A DNA stretch of 64,000 bases from a bacterium (lineage in GTDB: Bacteria; Cyanobacteriota; Sericytochromatia; S15B-MN24; UBA4093): the NCBI GenBank assembly GCA_017744355.1, contig JAGIBK010000001.1, forward strand, positions 959,694-1,023,693. The letters are read 5' to 3'. The notes beneath the pieces are model-generated. The model was not told the origin of the DNA, ran no database searches, and was given only the letters and a program-made list of their open reading frames with translations. Position 1 is the first letter of the stretch. Each line of letters starts with the position of its first letter. Position numbers and translations under genes: made by a program. Shown piece after piece: positions 16,802 to 26,385 of the stretch.

Positions 16802-17157
16802 AACGTACTGCTCAAGGGACCCTCGCCCAGACCCAGCGACTGGCCATGGCGGTGCTCAAAGCCCCCATCAAGCCCGCCACCAGGTTCTCCGACGTGCTCA
16901 AGGCCCTGAAAGACGGCAAACATCGTGTCGTGATCGAGGTGCCTTGGTACACCGACGGTTGCACTCACCAGCTCATCCTGAGCCGGATCGCAGGCGATCG
17001 CATCCACTTCCTCAACACGGCCAAATCGAGTGGCCGCCTCAAACAAACCCTGCCCCGTCGTAAGGAAGCGGATGGCACGGAAAGCGCACGCATCGACGAC
17101 CTGCGCCAACTCTTCGAGAGCGCCCGCTGCGGCGCCCTCCTCCTTCCTCGACGCTAA
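16798..17157 (+). CDS. Half papain-like protein carrying only the His/Asn part
   Basis: 119 residues. Residues 57-73 read H-QLILSRIAGDRIHFL-N, the same pattern as H272 to D288 of the large peptidase downstream, with the 16-residue His-to-Asn spacing of papain. The N-terminal half with the catalytic Gln/Cys is absent; the only nearby Cys, two residues before the His, is not in a papain context. It may be a degenerate paralogue, a folding partner or an inhibitor of the peptidase. It is coupled to the upstream zinc-ribbon gene and followed by 116 bp without a gene. Function is not established. Confidence 0.65.
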   Translation: MKRTAQGTLAQTQRLAMAVLKAPIKPATRFSDVLKALKDGKHRVVIEVPWYTDGCTHQLILSRIAGDRIHFLNTAKSSGRLKQTLPRRKEADGTESARIDDLRQLFESARCGALLLPRR

Positions 17158-17273
17158 GCCGTCTTTATCCGCCTTCATCCCCTTGCCTCGTCATCATCGG
17201 CGACGGCCTCAAGGCCGCGCGCCGCAGCGCCGGGCTTCAATTCCCGTGCTCGTTTTCCTGACGAAAGGATAGG

Positions 17274-20200
17274 ATGCGCATGGAGATTCGCCAGACCCGC
17301 GTCTCGACCCAGCCGCTCCAGGGGACGGCCCCTCTCACCACCGTGACGGCCCCGCTGCTGCCCTCGGCCTCCCCCGTGCAGGAAACGACTGCGCGGCAGA
17401 GCCGCGATACCAACACGCTGGTAGCCTCAGGGGAAGCCTCCGAGTTGACACTCCAGGCTCAGGACGCGCCCCTCGGCTTCGAGGGGAACGCGCACTACCA
17501 AGCGCTCAAGGCTTCAGGGAAACTCACCCCCGAGGTCTCGGCCGAGCTCGCGCGCCTCGCGACGAGGCCGCTTGCTCCCGGCATCGATCGCGAGGCCCTC
17601 ATCGCCGGCACGCTGCGCGATCTGGCCGACCCCGCCAGCATCAACCAGGGCTCGCGCCAGACCTGCGCCGCAGCGGTGATTCAGACCACCTTGGCCCTCG
17701 ACGATCCTGCAGGCTACCTCAAGCTGATCGGCGACCTGGCCTCCCCGGCGGGCAAGGCAACCCTCGCCAACGGCGACACCCTTTCGCGAGAGCCGGGTTG
17801 GCGCCAAAACGGTGGCGTATCCCTGACCGCGGGCCTCATCCAGCCCGCGTTCATGCAGTACGCGACCGGCGGCACCTACGACAGCGCCAGCGACACCCGC
17901 ATGACCGCCACGGGTCGCCAGCAGGGGCTGTACGCGGATGAGCAGAACAAGCTCGCGAACGCGGTCACCGGCAAGCAAACCGAGGTCGTCTTCGGCAACG
18001 GCGCCGCAGTCTTGGGCGCCGTCGCCGCCACGACGGCCCAAGGCCAACCCGTCGCTGCCGTCCTGAAGCGCGAGGACGGCAAAGGTCACTCCGTGCTGAT
18101 CGAGCGCATCCAAGGCGACAAGATCACTTACTTGGATCCCCATGCAGGACGCGTCACGTGCTCCCTCTCGGAGTTCCAGGCGCAACTGCAATCGGTCAAC
18201 CTCCCGAAAACGCGCGTCAGCAATGCCCTGCGCGCCGAGTCAGAGGCCATCAAGGCAGGGGGACGGGGCCTTCTCGCCGGGTTTTTCAATCCATTTGAGG
18301 CCGTGGCGAATGTGGCCAAGGCCGTTGTCGCTCCCGTCGTGCAGGTAGTCCAGGCCGTCGTCGCGCCCGTCGTGAAAGTAGCCACGGGGGTCGCCAAGGC
18401 CGTGGGCTCGGTGGTCACGGGATCCGTCAACGCCGTGGGCTCAGCGGTGTCCAACACCATCAACGGCATCTTCCAGGCAGGCGCGAGCTTCGTCCAGGGG
18501 ATCGCGAACATCGGTGGCATGCTCGGCGAGGCCTGGAACAAGTACGGCTCCTACGTCATGATGGGCGCCTCCGTCATCTCGATGCTCGTGCCCGGCTTGC
18601 AGGTCGTGGCCCTCGCCATCGCAGCGTACCAGGCCTATCAGAGCGGCGAGATGCTACTCGAAGGGATTCGAACCGGTGATCTCAAGAAGTCGCTGCTAGG
18701 CCTTGCGGGAATGGCGGCCGCCCTGTCCGGCGGGGCCGGTGCGCTCGGCGCCAAGGTCCTCGGTGGCGGCGCCATGGCCGTGGCGAACGTGGCAGGGAAG
18801 GTCGGAAACGTCGCCAAGCAAATCGTCGCTTTCACCGATGCCATTCAGGAAGGCAATCCCAACAAGCTCCTCGGCGCCGCCGCAAGCCTCTTGGGCGAGG
18901 GGGCGCAAACGCTAGGCAACGGCGCCGAGGTCTTGGTGAAGCGCGCAACCGACTTCGCCGAGAAGGCCAATGCCTATGCCCACAAGGCCGAAAGGCTCTT
19001 CGAGGCTATCAGCAAAGGCGACATGAGCGTGCCGGCGCTCGCGAGCGCGCTGGCCGCCGACTTGGTCGGCGACTTGGGGAGCAATGCCGAGGCTCAGGCG
19101 AACCTCAAGCTCGCCAGCACCCTATTCGATGCGGGCACCAAAGGGGCCGTGGCCCTTCAGCGGGGTGACTGGGGGCAGGCTCTCGATGCTGCGCTCACAG
19201 GTGGTGAGGCAATTAGCGGTACGCTGCCCAGAAACGAAACCCTCGACAAGGTGATGCGCATTGCCAGCCTGAGTGCCAAGGGCAACGACGCCCTCCAGCG
19301 CCAGGACGTGAATGGTGCCCGAGGCGCCCTGCAGGAGCTGGGGCAGGAGCTTGGCTTTGCGATCCCGGGGCTCGAACAGCTCAACGCTCAGAACGTCCAT
19401 CGGGTCGGGGGAATCTTCTCGGCCGCTCAGCGCGGGGACGTGGGGCAGGTCTTCGTGCTTGGAGCCGAGCTGAGCCAGGTGCTTGGCGTTCAGCTGCCGC
19501 GCCATGAAATCCTCGAAAAGGCGACGCGTATTGCCAGCCTGAGCAGCAGGGGCAACGACGCTCTCCAGCGTCAGGACGTGAACGGAACCCGGGACGCCCT
19601 GCAAGAGCTGGGTAAGGAGCTTGGCTTTGAAATCCCTGACCTCGAACACCTCAACGCCCAAAACGTCCATCGGGTGGGCGGGATCTTCTCGGCCGCCCAG
19701 CGCGGGGATGTGGGCCAAGCCCTCAGGCTAGGCAGCGGACTGAGCCAGATGCTCGGCGTTCAACTGCCGCATCCAGACATCCTTGATAATCCCGAGCTGC
19801 AACGGGCTGCTCGTCTTGCCACCCTCGCACAGCAAGGGGACGCGCAGGCGTTCGCAAAAGCGCTGAGCCAGGAATTGGGCCTAGATCCAACCACGCTGCC
19901 AGCGGCCCTCACCTCGGTCCTGGCGGGCCTGGGCACGCTCGAAGCCACTATCGTCCAAGGTGAGGAGGCTGCATGGCAACTGCGCGACCAGCTCCTAACC
20001 GGCATCGCAGAAACGCTCACACAGGCAGAGCAAGTCGTCGAGGGATTGGAAACACGTCTCGGAGCGGTCACGAAGCAGTGCGAAAGCGCGGTGAAGGCCT
20101 TCCTCGAAGAGCACACGATGGAGGCTCAGAAAGCGCTCGAAGAGGCGAAGGAGCAGATCGCCTCGCTCGGTAAACGATGGCCCTTCGACGCCGCCTTCTT

Positions 20201-20450
20201 GGCGCCCCTCGCGCAAGGGGCGGGTCCTCTGGACCCGGCCCTTGCGCGAGGGGCGATGCAACAGGCCGAGCAACTCATGCGCCAAACCCAGGAAGCCGTC
20301 GACGCGCTCCGCACGTATCAAGAAGGACTAAAACGAGAAGCGACCGAGATCGAGCGCGCACTACAGGCCCAAAGCGCAGCGGGGCTCACGAGCCACCTCC
20401 AAGCCTTCGGGAGCGCCACGCGGCAGCTGGTCGTCTTGGCCACCGTTTGA
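17274..20450 (+). CDS. Large papain-like cysteine peptidase with helical repeats
   Basis: 1058 residues. Residues about 100-300 look like a papain-like/C39-like peptidase: Gln125 in NQGSRQTC, Cys131, His272 in GHSVLIERIQGDKITYLD and Asp288. The Gln-Cys spacing of 6 and His-Asp spacing of 16 equal papain's. Residues about 335-500 are Ala/Val/Gly-rich hydrophobic helices that could insert in membranes. Two 90-residue repeats and a decayed third follow, then a C-terminal coiled-coil-like region (about 880-1050). No signal peptide is seen. Architecture suggests a secreted effector or self-processing surface protein, but no known family was recognised. An ATG two codons later has better ribosome-site spacing. 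Confidence 0.75.
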   Translation: MRMEIRQTRVSTQPLQGTAPLTTVTAPLLPSASPVQETTARQSRDTNTLVASGEASELTLQAQDAPLGFEGNAHYQALKASGKLTPEVSAELARLATRPLAPGIDREALIAGTLRDLADPASINQGSRQTCAAAVIQTTLALDDPAGYLKLIGDLASPAGKATLANGDTLSREPGWRQNGGVSLTAGLIQPAFMQYATGGTYDSASDTRMTATGRQQGLYADEQNKLANAVTGKQTEVVFGNGAAVLGAVAATTAQGQPVAAVLKREDGKGHSVLIERIQGDKITYLDPHAGRVTCSLSEFQAQLQSVNLPKTRVSNALRAESEAIKAGGRGLLAGFFNPFEAVANVAKAVVAPVVQVVQAVVAPVVKVATGVAKAVGSVVTGSVNAVGSAVSNTINGIFQAGASFVQGIANIGGMLGEAWNKYGSYVMMGASVISMLVPGLQVVALAIAAYQAYQSGEMLLEGIRTGDLKKSLLGLAGMAAALSGGAGALGAKVLGGGAMAVANVAGKVGNVAKQIVAFTDAIQEGNPNKLLGAAASLLGEGAQTLGNGAEVLVKRATDFAEKANAYAHKAERLFEAISKGDMSVPALASALAADLVGDLGSNAEAQANLKLASTLFDAGTKGAVALQRGDWGQALDAALTGGEAISGTLPRNETLDKVMRIASLSAKGNDALQRQDVNGARGALQELGQELGFAIPGLEQLNAQNVHRVGGIFSAAQRGDVGQVFVLGAELSQVLGVQLPRHEILEKATRIASLSSRGNDALQRQDVNGTRDALQELGKELGFEIPDLEHLNAQNVHRVGGIFSAAQRGDVGQALRLGSGLSQMLGVQLPHPDILDNPELQRAARLATLAQQGDAQAFAKALSQELGLDPTTLPAALTSVLAGLGTLEATIVQGEEAAWQLRDQLLTGIAETLTQAEQVVEGLETRLGAVTKQCESAVKAFLEEHTMEAQKALEEAKEQIASLGKRWPFDAAFLAPLAQGAGPLDPALARGAMQQAEQLMRQTQEAVDALRTYQEGLKREATEIERALQAQSAAGLTSHLQAFGSATRQLVVLATV
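19242..19781 (+). repeat. Two 270-bp tandem repeats in the papain-like protein
   Basis: Two adjacent 90-codon units start at 19242 and 19512. Both encode IASLS, GNDALQRQDVNG, ALQEL, LNAQNVHRVGGIFSAAQRGDVGQ and LGVQLP, with DNA identity high enough to indicate a recent duplication. A weaker partial unit follows up to about 19930. Confidence 0.85.
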
Positions 20451-20580
20451 GCCATCTTCGCCTGAGGAGCATTCCAAAACTGCACTTTACAAAAGCAGCT
20501 TCTTTTTGGTAAGTAAGAGGGAGCCGAATCAAGCGAGCTGTGCCTCGCCTGATGTCCTGCTTTGCGAAAGGATACGCACC

Positions 20581-21024
20581 GTGCCTAAAGCCTTGGATCT
20601 CACCAAAGACTTCCCCCGCAGCCCCTACGCCGAGCTCGACGGCTACATGTGGCTTCCCCGCCTGATCGACAAGGCCCGCGCCTGCTTCGCCGGTACCCTC
20701 GGCGAGTACACCCCCTACCCCTGCGGCGCCGACAAGCGCTTCATCGGCGCCTACGGCCTCGATGCCGACGCGCTCGGCGAGGTCATCAAGTCGGGGGCGA
20801 GCGACGAGGAGATCGTCGCCTGGGTCAAGGCCAACCAGAAGGCCATGACCGCCGAGGAGGTCGCCGCCTTCCGCCAGCACCAGCTCAAGCCCATCACCGA
20901 CGAGCAGATGCTCGCCTACTTCGTCCCCGCTCGCGACGCGGCCGCTCCCGGCCGTCCCGAGATCGACAACTGGTCCAAGCTGATCGCCGTCGAAGAGAAC
21001 CACGCCATCCCGGCGAGCGTCTAA
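20581..21024 (+). CDS. DUF5069 family protein
   Basis: 147 residues starting at GTG 20581, preceded by GAAAGGA. The N-terminus LTKDFPRSPYAELDGYMWLPRLIDKARA is the family signature of DUF5069. No membrane segment or signal peptide, so probably cytoplasmic. The biochemical role of the family is not known. Monocistronic, with its own terminator at 21047. Confidence 0.85.
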   Translation: MPKALDLTKDFPRSPYAELDGYMWLPRLIDKARACFAGTLGEYTPYPCGADKRFIGAYGLDADALGEVIKSGASDEEIVAWVKANQKAMTAEEVAAFRQHQLKPITDEQMLAYFVPARDAAAPGRPEIDNWSKLIAVEENHAIPASV

Positions 21025-21046
21025 CCAACCGGGACGCTAAGCTCAA

Positions 21047-21075
21047 GCCCGCTCGCTCTGGCGAGCGGGCTTTTT
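21047..21075 (+). terminator. Intrinsic terminator after the DUF5069 gene
   Basis: Perfect 10-bp stem GCCCGCTCGC / GCGAGCGGGC with loop TCTG followed by TTTTT. Confidence 0.9.
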
Positions 21076-21103
21076 CTTGGCCCAGGACGGGTATAAGCCC
21101 CCT

Positions 21104-21676
21104 ATGCCGAACGATCCGTCCAAACCATCGCCGCCCAGCTCGCGCGACTTCCTCAAGTGGGGCAAGTCCTTCCTCAAGGACGCCCTCGCCAAGCCCAGCA
21201 GCGACCAGCGGCACACCCGCCCCTTCGTGGCCCCGACCCCGCGCAACAAGCACACGACCTTCCTCTCGAGCGACCCGCTCGCCCTGGTCGCCATGCCCAA
21301 GGCGACGGCCGCCGAGCTCGCCGTGCGCGGGATCGTCTTTTTGGACAACGCCCAGCGCCCCCTCTTCGAGCCGCTCGCAAGCCACGCCCCCGCCTTCTCC
21401 CCCGAGATCGAGCAGGCGGTCATGGAGCGGTGCATCGCAGCCCTCGGCGAGGTGCGCGATCGCCTCTCGGCCGTCCAGGACCTCAAGCCCAAGGGCCGCT
21501 ACCAGGGCCTGCCCCTCTCGCAGGTCCTCGACGGGATCGCCAGCAAGGACGTGGGGGCCTTCTTCTACTTCGCGCGCCAGAACGCGGCCCACTACACGGG
21601 CAAGTCCCTTCGCTTCACCGAGGCCTTCGTGGAATGGCTCGTCGCCCACGGCGATCCGGAAGCTCGCGCGCATTAA
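21104..21676 (+). CDS. Hypothetical protein
   Basis: 190 residues from the ATG at 21104 (an AGGA stands upstream at long spacing). A basic Pro/Ser-rich N-terminus with DFLKWGKSFLKDAL is followed by a region with HTTFLSSDPLALVAMP, and a helical C-terminal part. No signal peptide or transmembrane segment, no family recognised. Codon usage (G/C at third positions) is like the neighbours, which favours a real gene. Confidence 0.6.
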   Translation: MPNDPSKPSPPSSRDFLKWGKSFLKDALAKPSSDQRHTRPFVAPTPRNKHTTFLSSDPLALVAMPKATAAELAVRGIVFLDNAQRPLFEPLASHAPAFSPEIEQAVMERCIAALGEVRDRLSAVQDLKPKGRYQGLPLSQVLDGIASKDVGAFFYFARQNAAHYTGKSLRFTEAFVEWLVAHGDPEARAH

Positions 21677-21862
21677 GCCCAAATCGGTCAAGAGCAAAAT
21701 CGACGACAAGCCATGCCCGTTCGAGAGAGGCCCGGGCCCTGGGGGCGTGCGATGATGACCTCACGAAGCGGGGCGAACGCCCTCGGCTTCCAGGTCGTGA
21801 CGGTCTGACCTTACCGGCCTCTGACGCCCCTGATGAGGGCCTCTCACGCCGGACAGCGACCG

Positions 21863-21932
21863 GCCCTGCTGCTCCCGCCCTGCCCGGCGCCACTCGCCGC
21901 GCGGGACGCTGGTCGAGCAGCAGGGCTTTTTT
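21863..21932 (+). terminator. Terminator with a 12-bp stem and long branched loop
   Basis: GCCCTGCTGCTC (21863-21874) pairs perfectly with GAGCAGCAGGGC (21915-21926), followed by six T. The 40-nt apical part is GC-rich and can fold further. Ends the transcript that runs through 21104-21932. Confidence 0.8.
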
Positions 21933-22002
21933 GCGTCGTGGGACGCGGAACTTTTCCGCGCCCCGAGCCGTCATGGGGGCAAGAAGCGCGCAGGGCGCGT
22001 GG

Positions 22003-22008
22003 TATACT
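22003..22008 (+). promoter_or_regulatory. Candidate -10 element (TATACT) of the Lpt operon
   Basis: GTGGTATACTTC, 68 bp before the lptC start and just downstream of a terminator. The -35 region is GC-rich and weak. Confidence 0.4.
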
Positions 22009-22075
22009 TCACAAGAAGATTCTCGCTCGCGCCCCTCTCGGGAGCCCATTCACGAATGGCACGCATGGCTTTGGC

Positions 22076-22636
22076 ATGAAGAAGCTCCTGATCCTCCCGG
22101 GCGCGCTCGCAGTCGCGCTCGGTTCCTGGTGGGGCACCCAGTTCGTCGCCCAGTGGACCCAGCCCCGGCCGATCCCCTCGGCCACGCCCGCGGGTCCCGC
22201 TTTCACCTTCGCCCAGGTCGACCTGGTCGAGTTCGGCGAGGGCGCCAAGCTTTGGGACCTCAAGGCGGACGCGGTGGTCTACGACTCGGAGCACCACGTG
22301 GCCAACCTCAGCGGGATCCACGCCCGCTTCTGGGAAGGGGGCCGGGTGGTCTCCACCGCAGACGCGCCCGAGGCGGTGTTCGACACCGACACCCGTGACC
22401 TTCGCATGAAGGGCGGGATTCAGGTGGAGGCGGCCCGCTCGGACACGGCGGTGCGGGCCGACGAGGTCGTCTGGCAAGCCGCTTCGCAGTCGCTGCATGC
22501 GAAGGGGGATGTCAAGTTCAGCCGGGGGGTCAGCCGCCTGGAAGGGCCCGAGCTCTGGGCCAATCGCAGCTTGGAACAGGTCCGGATGGGCGCGCCGGTG
22601 CGTGCGATCGTCCAGGTAGAGACGGGGTGGGACTAG
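22076..22636 (+). CDS. lptC: LPS export periplasmic protein LptC
   Basis: 186 residues with a single N-terminal membrane anchor (residues 3-20) and a periplasmic beta-jellyroll typical of LptC/OstA: AKLWDLKADAVVYDSEHHVANLSGIHARFWEGGRVV. It relays lipopolysaccharide from the LptBFG transporter to LptA. The start at 22076 gives the anchor directly after MKK. It is 2 bp ahead of the lptA-like gene and belongs to a four-gene Lpt cluster. The family is poorly conserved in sequence, so context carries much of the call. Confidence 0.8.
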   Translation: MKKLLILPGALAVALGSWWGTQFVAQWTQPRPIPSATPAGPAFTFAQVDLVEFGEGAKLWDLKADAVVYDSEHHVANLSGIHARFWEGGRVVSTADAPEAVFDTDTRDLRMKGGIQVEAARSDTAVRADEVVWQAASQSLHAKGDVKFSRGVSRLEGPELWANRSLEQVRMGAPVRAIVQVETGWD

Positions 22637-22638
22637 AC

Positions 22639-23064
22639 ATGACGCACAACTTCCACGGACGGCTTGCGATCGCGCTGGCGATCGCCTTATCGGCCGCCCC
22701 CGCCCTCGCGGCTCCCGCCAAGCCCACCAGCGCCCAGGCCCTCGACCAGATGGAGGTCCTGGCACGCACCACCGAGTACGACGGCAAGGCCCACACCTAT
22801 ACCGTCAAGGGCGACGTGGAAATCACCCTCAAGGACCTTGCCGTCAGCTGCGACCAGGCCACCATCTACGCCTCGCCCAAGGAAGACCGGGTGGAGCGGA
22901 TCGTCTTCTCGGGCAAGGTCGAGGCCAAGCGCAGCTCCGGGACCTTCCGCGGCGAGAAAGTCACCTACTACGTGGCCCAGCGCAAGCTCGTCGCCGAAGG
23001 CGGCACGCGCACCCGCCTGATGCTCCCCGCCTCCGGCTCGGCCGCTCCCAAGATCGGAGGGTAA
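22639..23064 (+). CDS. lptA: LPS transport periplasmic protein LptA
   Basis: 141 residues with a cleavable signal peptide (ends ALAAPA) and one OstA-like jellyroll: ARTTEYDGKAHTYTVKGDVEITLKDLAVSCDQATIYASPKEDRVERIVFSGKV in part. LptA oligomers bridge the periplasm and carry lipopolysaccharide to the outer membrane. It begins 2 bp after lptC; a GTG 12 bp earlier is an alternative start that would overlap lptC. Precedes lptB by 7 bp. Confidence 0.85.
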   Translation: MTHNFHGRLAIALAIALSAAPALAAPAKPTSAQALDQMEVLARTTEYDGKAHTYTVKGDVEITLKDLAVSCDQATIYASPKEDRVERIVFSGKVEAKRSSGTFRGEKVTYYVAQRKLVAEGGTRTRLMLPASGSAAPKIGG

Positions 23065-23071
23065 CGCGGCG

Positions 23072-23788
23072 ATGATCGAAACCAAGAACCTCATCAAGAC
23101 CTACCGCCAGCGGCGCGTCGTCAACGACGTCTCCATCAACGTCAACCGCGGCGAGGTGGTCGGCCTGCTGGGCCCCAACGGCGCCGGCAAGACGACGACC
23201 TTCTACATGGTCACGGGCCTGGTGCGCCCCAACGAGGGCGCCATCACCCTGGACGGCGAGGACGTCTCGCAGCTGCCCATGCACCTGCGCGCCCGCAAGG
23301 GGATCGGCTACCTGGCCCAGGAGCCCTCGGTCTTCCGCAAGCTGACCGTCGAGCAGAACCTGCTCGCGGTTTGGGAACTGCTAGGCATCAAGAAAGCCCA
23401 ACAGAAAGAGCGGCTCGAAGAGCTGCTCGATGAGTTCCACATCCAGAAGATCCGCAAGTCCAAGGGCATGCAGCTCTCGGGTGGCGAGCGCCGCCGCGTC
23501 GAGATCGCCCGAGCCATGGCGACCAACCCGAGCTTCCTCTTGCTGGACGAGCCTTTCAGCGGCATCGACCCCCTGTCGATCTCGGACATCCAGAAGATGA
23601 TCCGCCAGCTCAAGAACCGCAACATCGGCATCCTCATCACGGACCACAACGTCCGCGACACCCTGGCCATCACCGACCGGGCCTACATCCTGGCCGAGGG
23701 CCGGATCGTGGTCCAGGGCTCCCCCGACTTCATCGCCAACAACGAGCTGGCGCGCAAGTTCTACCTGGGGGAAGAGTTCAGCCTGTGA
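23072..23788 (+). CDS. lptB: LPS export ABC transporter ATP-binding protein LptB
   Basis: 238 residues, the usual length. Walker A GPNGAGKTT at residues 34-42, Q-loop in YLAQEPSVFRKL, ABC signature LSGGERRR, Walker B FLLLDEPF and the switch His in LITDHNVRDTL. The sequence SVFRKLTVEQN and the C-terminal KFYLGEEF are LptB-specific. It powers lipopolysaccharide extraction from the inner membrane together with LptF/LptG. The stop overlaps the next start by one base. Confidence 0.95.
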   Translation: MIETKNLIKTYRQRRVVNDVSINVNRGEVVGLLGPNGAGKTTTFYMVTGLVRPNEGAITLDGEDVSQLPMHLRARKGIGYLAQEPSVFRKLTVEQNLLAVWELLGIKKAQQKERLEELLDEFHIQKIRKSKGMQLSGGERRRVEIARAMATNPSFLLLDEPFSGIDPLSISDIQKMIRQLKNRNIGILITDHNVRDTLAITDRAYILAEGRIVVQGSPDFIANNELARKFYLGEEFSL

Positions 23789-24903
23789 TGCGCCTGCGCC
23801 TTCCCGGCTTCTCGATCATCGATCGCTACCTGATCGTCGAGTTGCTCGGTCCCTTCCTGTTCGGGGTCGGGGCCTTCACCGCGATCATGACGGCCACCTC
23901 GGTGCTGTTCGAGCTGATCACCCTCATGGTCCGCTTCGGCCTGCCCATCCTGACGGTGGTCCAGATCATCGCGCTGCGCCTGCCCGAGATGGCCTTCTAC
24001 ACCTTCCCCATGGCCATGCTGCTTGCGAGCCTGCTCTCGTTCGGGCGGCTCTCGGGCGACAGCGAGATCACCGCCCTCAAGGCCTGCGGCGTCTCCTTGT
24101 TCCGGATCATGGCGCCGGTGGCCCTCGTCAGCTTGCTCGTCAGCGGCGCCACCGTCGCCCTCAACGAGTACGTGGTGCCCAGCGCCGAGTGGGCCGCCAA
24201 GAACATCCTCTACGAGGCCCAGCACCAGAAGAAGCTGCCCACCTCCCGCGACAACGTCTTCTACCAGGAGCTTGAGGATGGGCGCCTCAAGCGGGTGTTC
24301 TACGCGCGCTCCTTCGACGGCGAGGTCATGCGCAACGTCCACGTGCAGGAGTTCGAGGGCGACCACCTGGACCGGATCATCCACGCCGACCGCGCACGCT
24401 ACCAGGACGGCGCCTGGACCTTCTACGACGGCAAGCTCTACCAAATGGCCGACAACGGCGAGTACCGCTTCTTCGCCCGCTTCAAGGAGCAGAGGGTCCA
24501 GCTGCGCGAGGCTCTCTTGAGCCTCTCCAGCGAGCACCGCACCCCGACCGAGATGAACGTGCGCGAGCTGAGCGCCCACATCAGCCGGCTCGAGGAGAGC
24601 GGCGCGCAAGGTAGCGGCCTCAATGAATTGCGCGTACAATTGCACCAGAAACTCTCGGTCCCGTTCGCGAGCATGGTCTTCATGCTGGTGGGCGCCCCGT
24701 TGGGGCTTCGTCCCAACCGCAGCTCGTCGTCCATCGGGCTGGGGCTGAGCATCCTCATCATCTTCGTCTACTACCTGGCCATGTTCACCTTCATGGCGCT
24801 GGGGCAGACGGGCCACTTGCCTCCGGTGCTCGCCGCCTGGATGCCCAACATCCTCGGCGCCGCACTCGGTCTCGGGCTCATCGCCCGGGCGGCACGCAGC
24901 TAG
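23788..24903 (+). CDS. LptF/LptG family permease
   Basis: 371 residues with the family layout: membrane helices at about 15-120 ([44 protein letters not shown]), a large periplasmic domain (about 120-275), then three helices near the C-terminus with [21 protein letters not shown]. It forms the membrane part of the lipopolysaccharide exporter with LptB. LptF and LptG cannot be separated here; the second permease is not in the window and may be encoded elsewhere, or one permease may act as a homodimer. Overlaps lptB by one base (TGATG). Confidence 0.9.
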   Translation: MRLRLPGFSIIDRYLIVELLGPFLFGVGAFTAIMTATSVLFELITLMVRFGLPILTVVQIIALRLPEMAFYTFPMAMLLASLLSFGRLSGDSEITALKACGVSLFRIMAPVALVSLLVSGATVALNEYVVPSAEWAAKNILYEAQHQKKLPTSRDNVFYQELEDGRLKRVFYARSFDGEVMRNVHVQEFEGDHLDRIIHADRARYQDGAWTFYDGKLYQMADNGEYRFFARFKEQRVQLREALLSLSSEHRTPTEMNVRELSAHISRLEESGAQGSGLNELRVQLHQKLSVPFASMVFMLVGAPLGLRPNRSSSSIGLGLSILIIFVYYLAMFTFMALGQTGHLPPVLAAWMPNILGAALGLGLIARAARS

Positions 24904-24928
24904 TCTCGTATTCATAAGGAGAATTCGC

Positions 24929-26236
<1,308 letters not shown>

Positions 26237-26250
26237 GTTCTTCAGGTGAA

Positions 26251-26285
26251 GCGGGGCCTGCCAAGCTGGCAGGCCCCGCTTTTTT
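26251..26285 (+). terminator. Intrinsic terminator of ahcY
   Basis: Perfect 13-bp stem GCGGGGCCTGCCA / TGGCAGGCCCCGC with loop AGC followed by six T. Confidence 0.95.
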
Positions 26286-26385
26286 CGGGCCATGACGAAA
26301 GTTCCGAGCCCCATGACCCGATAAAAGGGTACAAGCTACCTATAGCATCCATCTCGTCTTCATCCCCACCGTGAGGAGGCCCCGC

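Larger units (their letters stand above)
21677..22075 (+). other. 399-bp gap: structured segment with terminator, then lptC promoter
   Basis: No convincing gene. About 21735-21932 is extremely GC-rich, rich in short inverted repeats, and ends in a terminator (21863-21932). This could be the 3' region of the upstream gene or a separate structured RNA. CTGATGAG at 21830 was considered as a hammerhead core and not supported. 21940-22075 holds the presumed promoter of the Lpt operon. Confidence 0.45.

Noticed and set aside
16490..17157. Frameshifted remnant of the large peptidase gene.
   Set aside because: Both small genes have good starts, the first has a perfect AGGAGG, and they are joined by an ATGA overlap. 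They contain a zinc ribbon not found in the large protein, so they are separate genes.
18655..18690. GGGATTCGAACCGG on the plus strand looks like the T-loop of a tRNA read in reverse.
   Set aside because: The flanking bases do not form a T-stem or acceptor stem, and the stretch is in frame inside the papain-like gene (…LLEGIRTGDLKKS).
21830..21837. CTGATGAG, the start of a hammerhead ribozyme core.
   Set aside because: No GAAA follows a closing stem at the required distance and no cleavage-site stem was found.
24904..24928. Possible SAH riboswitch ahead of ahcY.
   Set aside because: The gap is only 25 bp and is filled by the ribosome-binding site.
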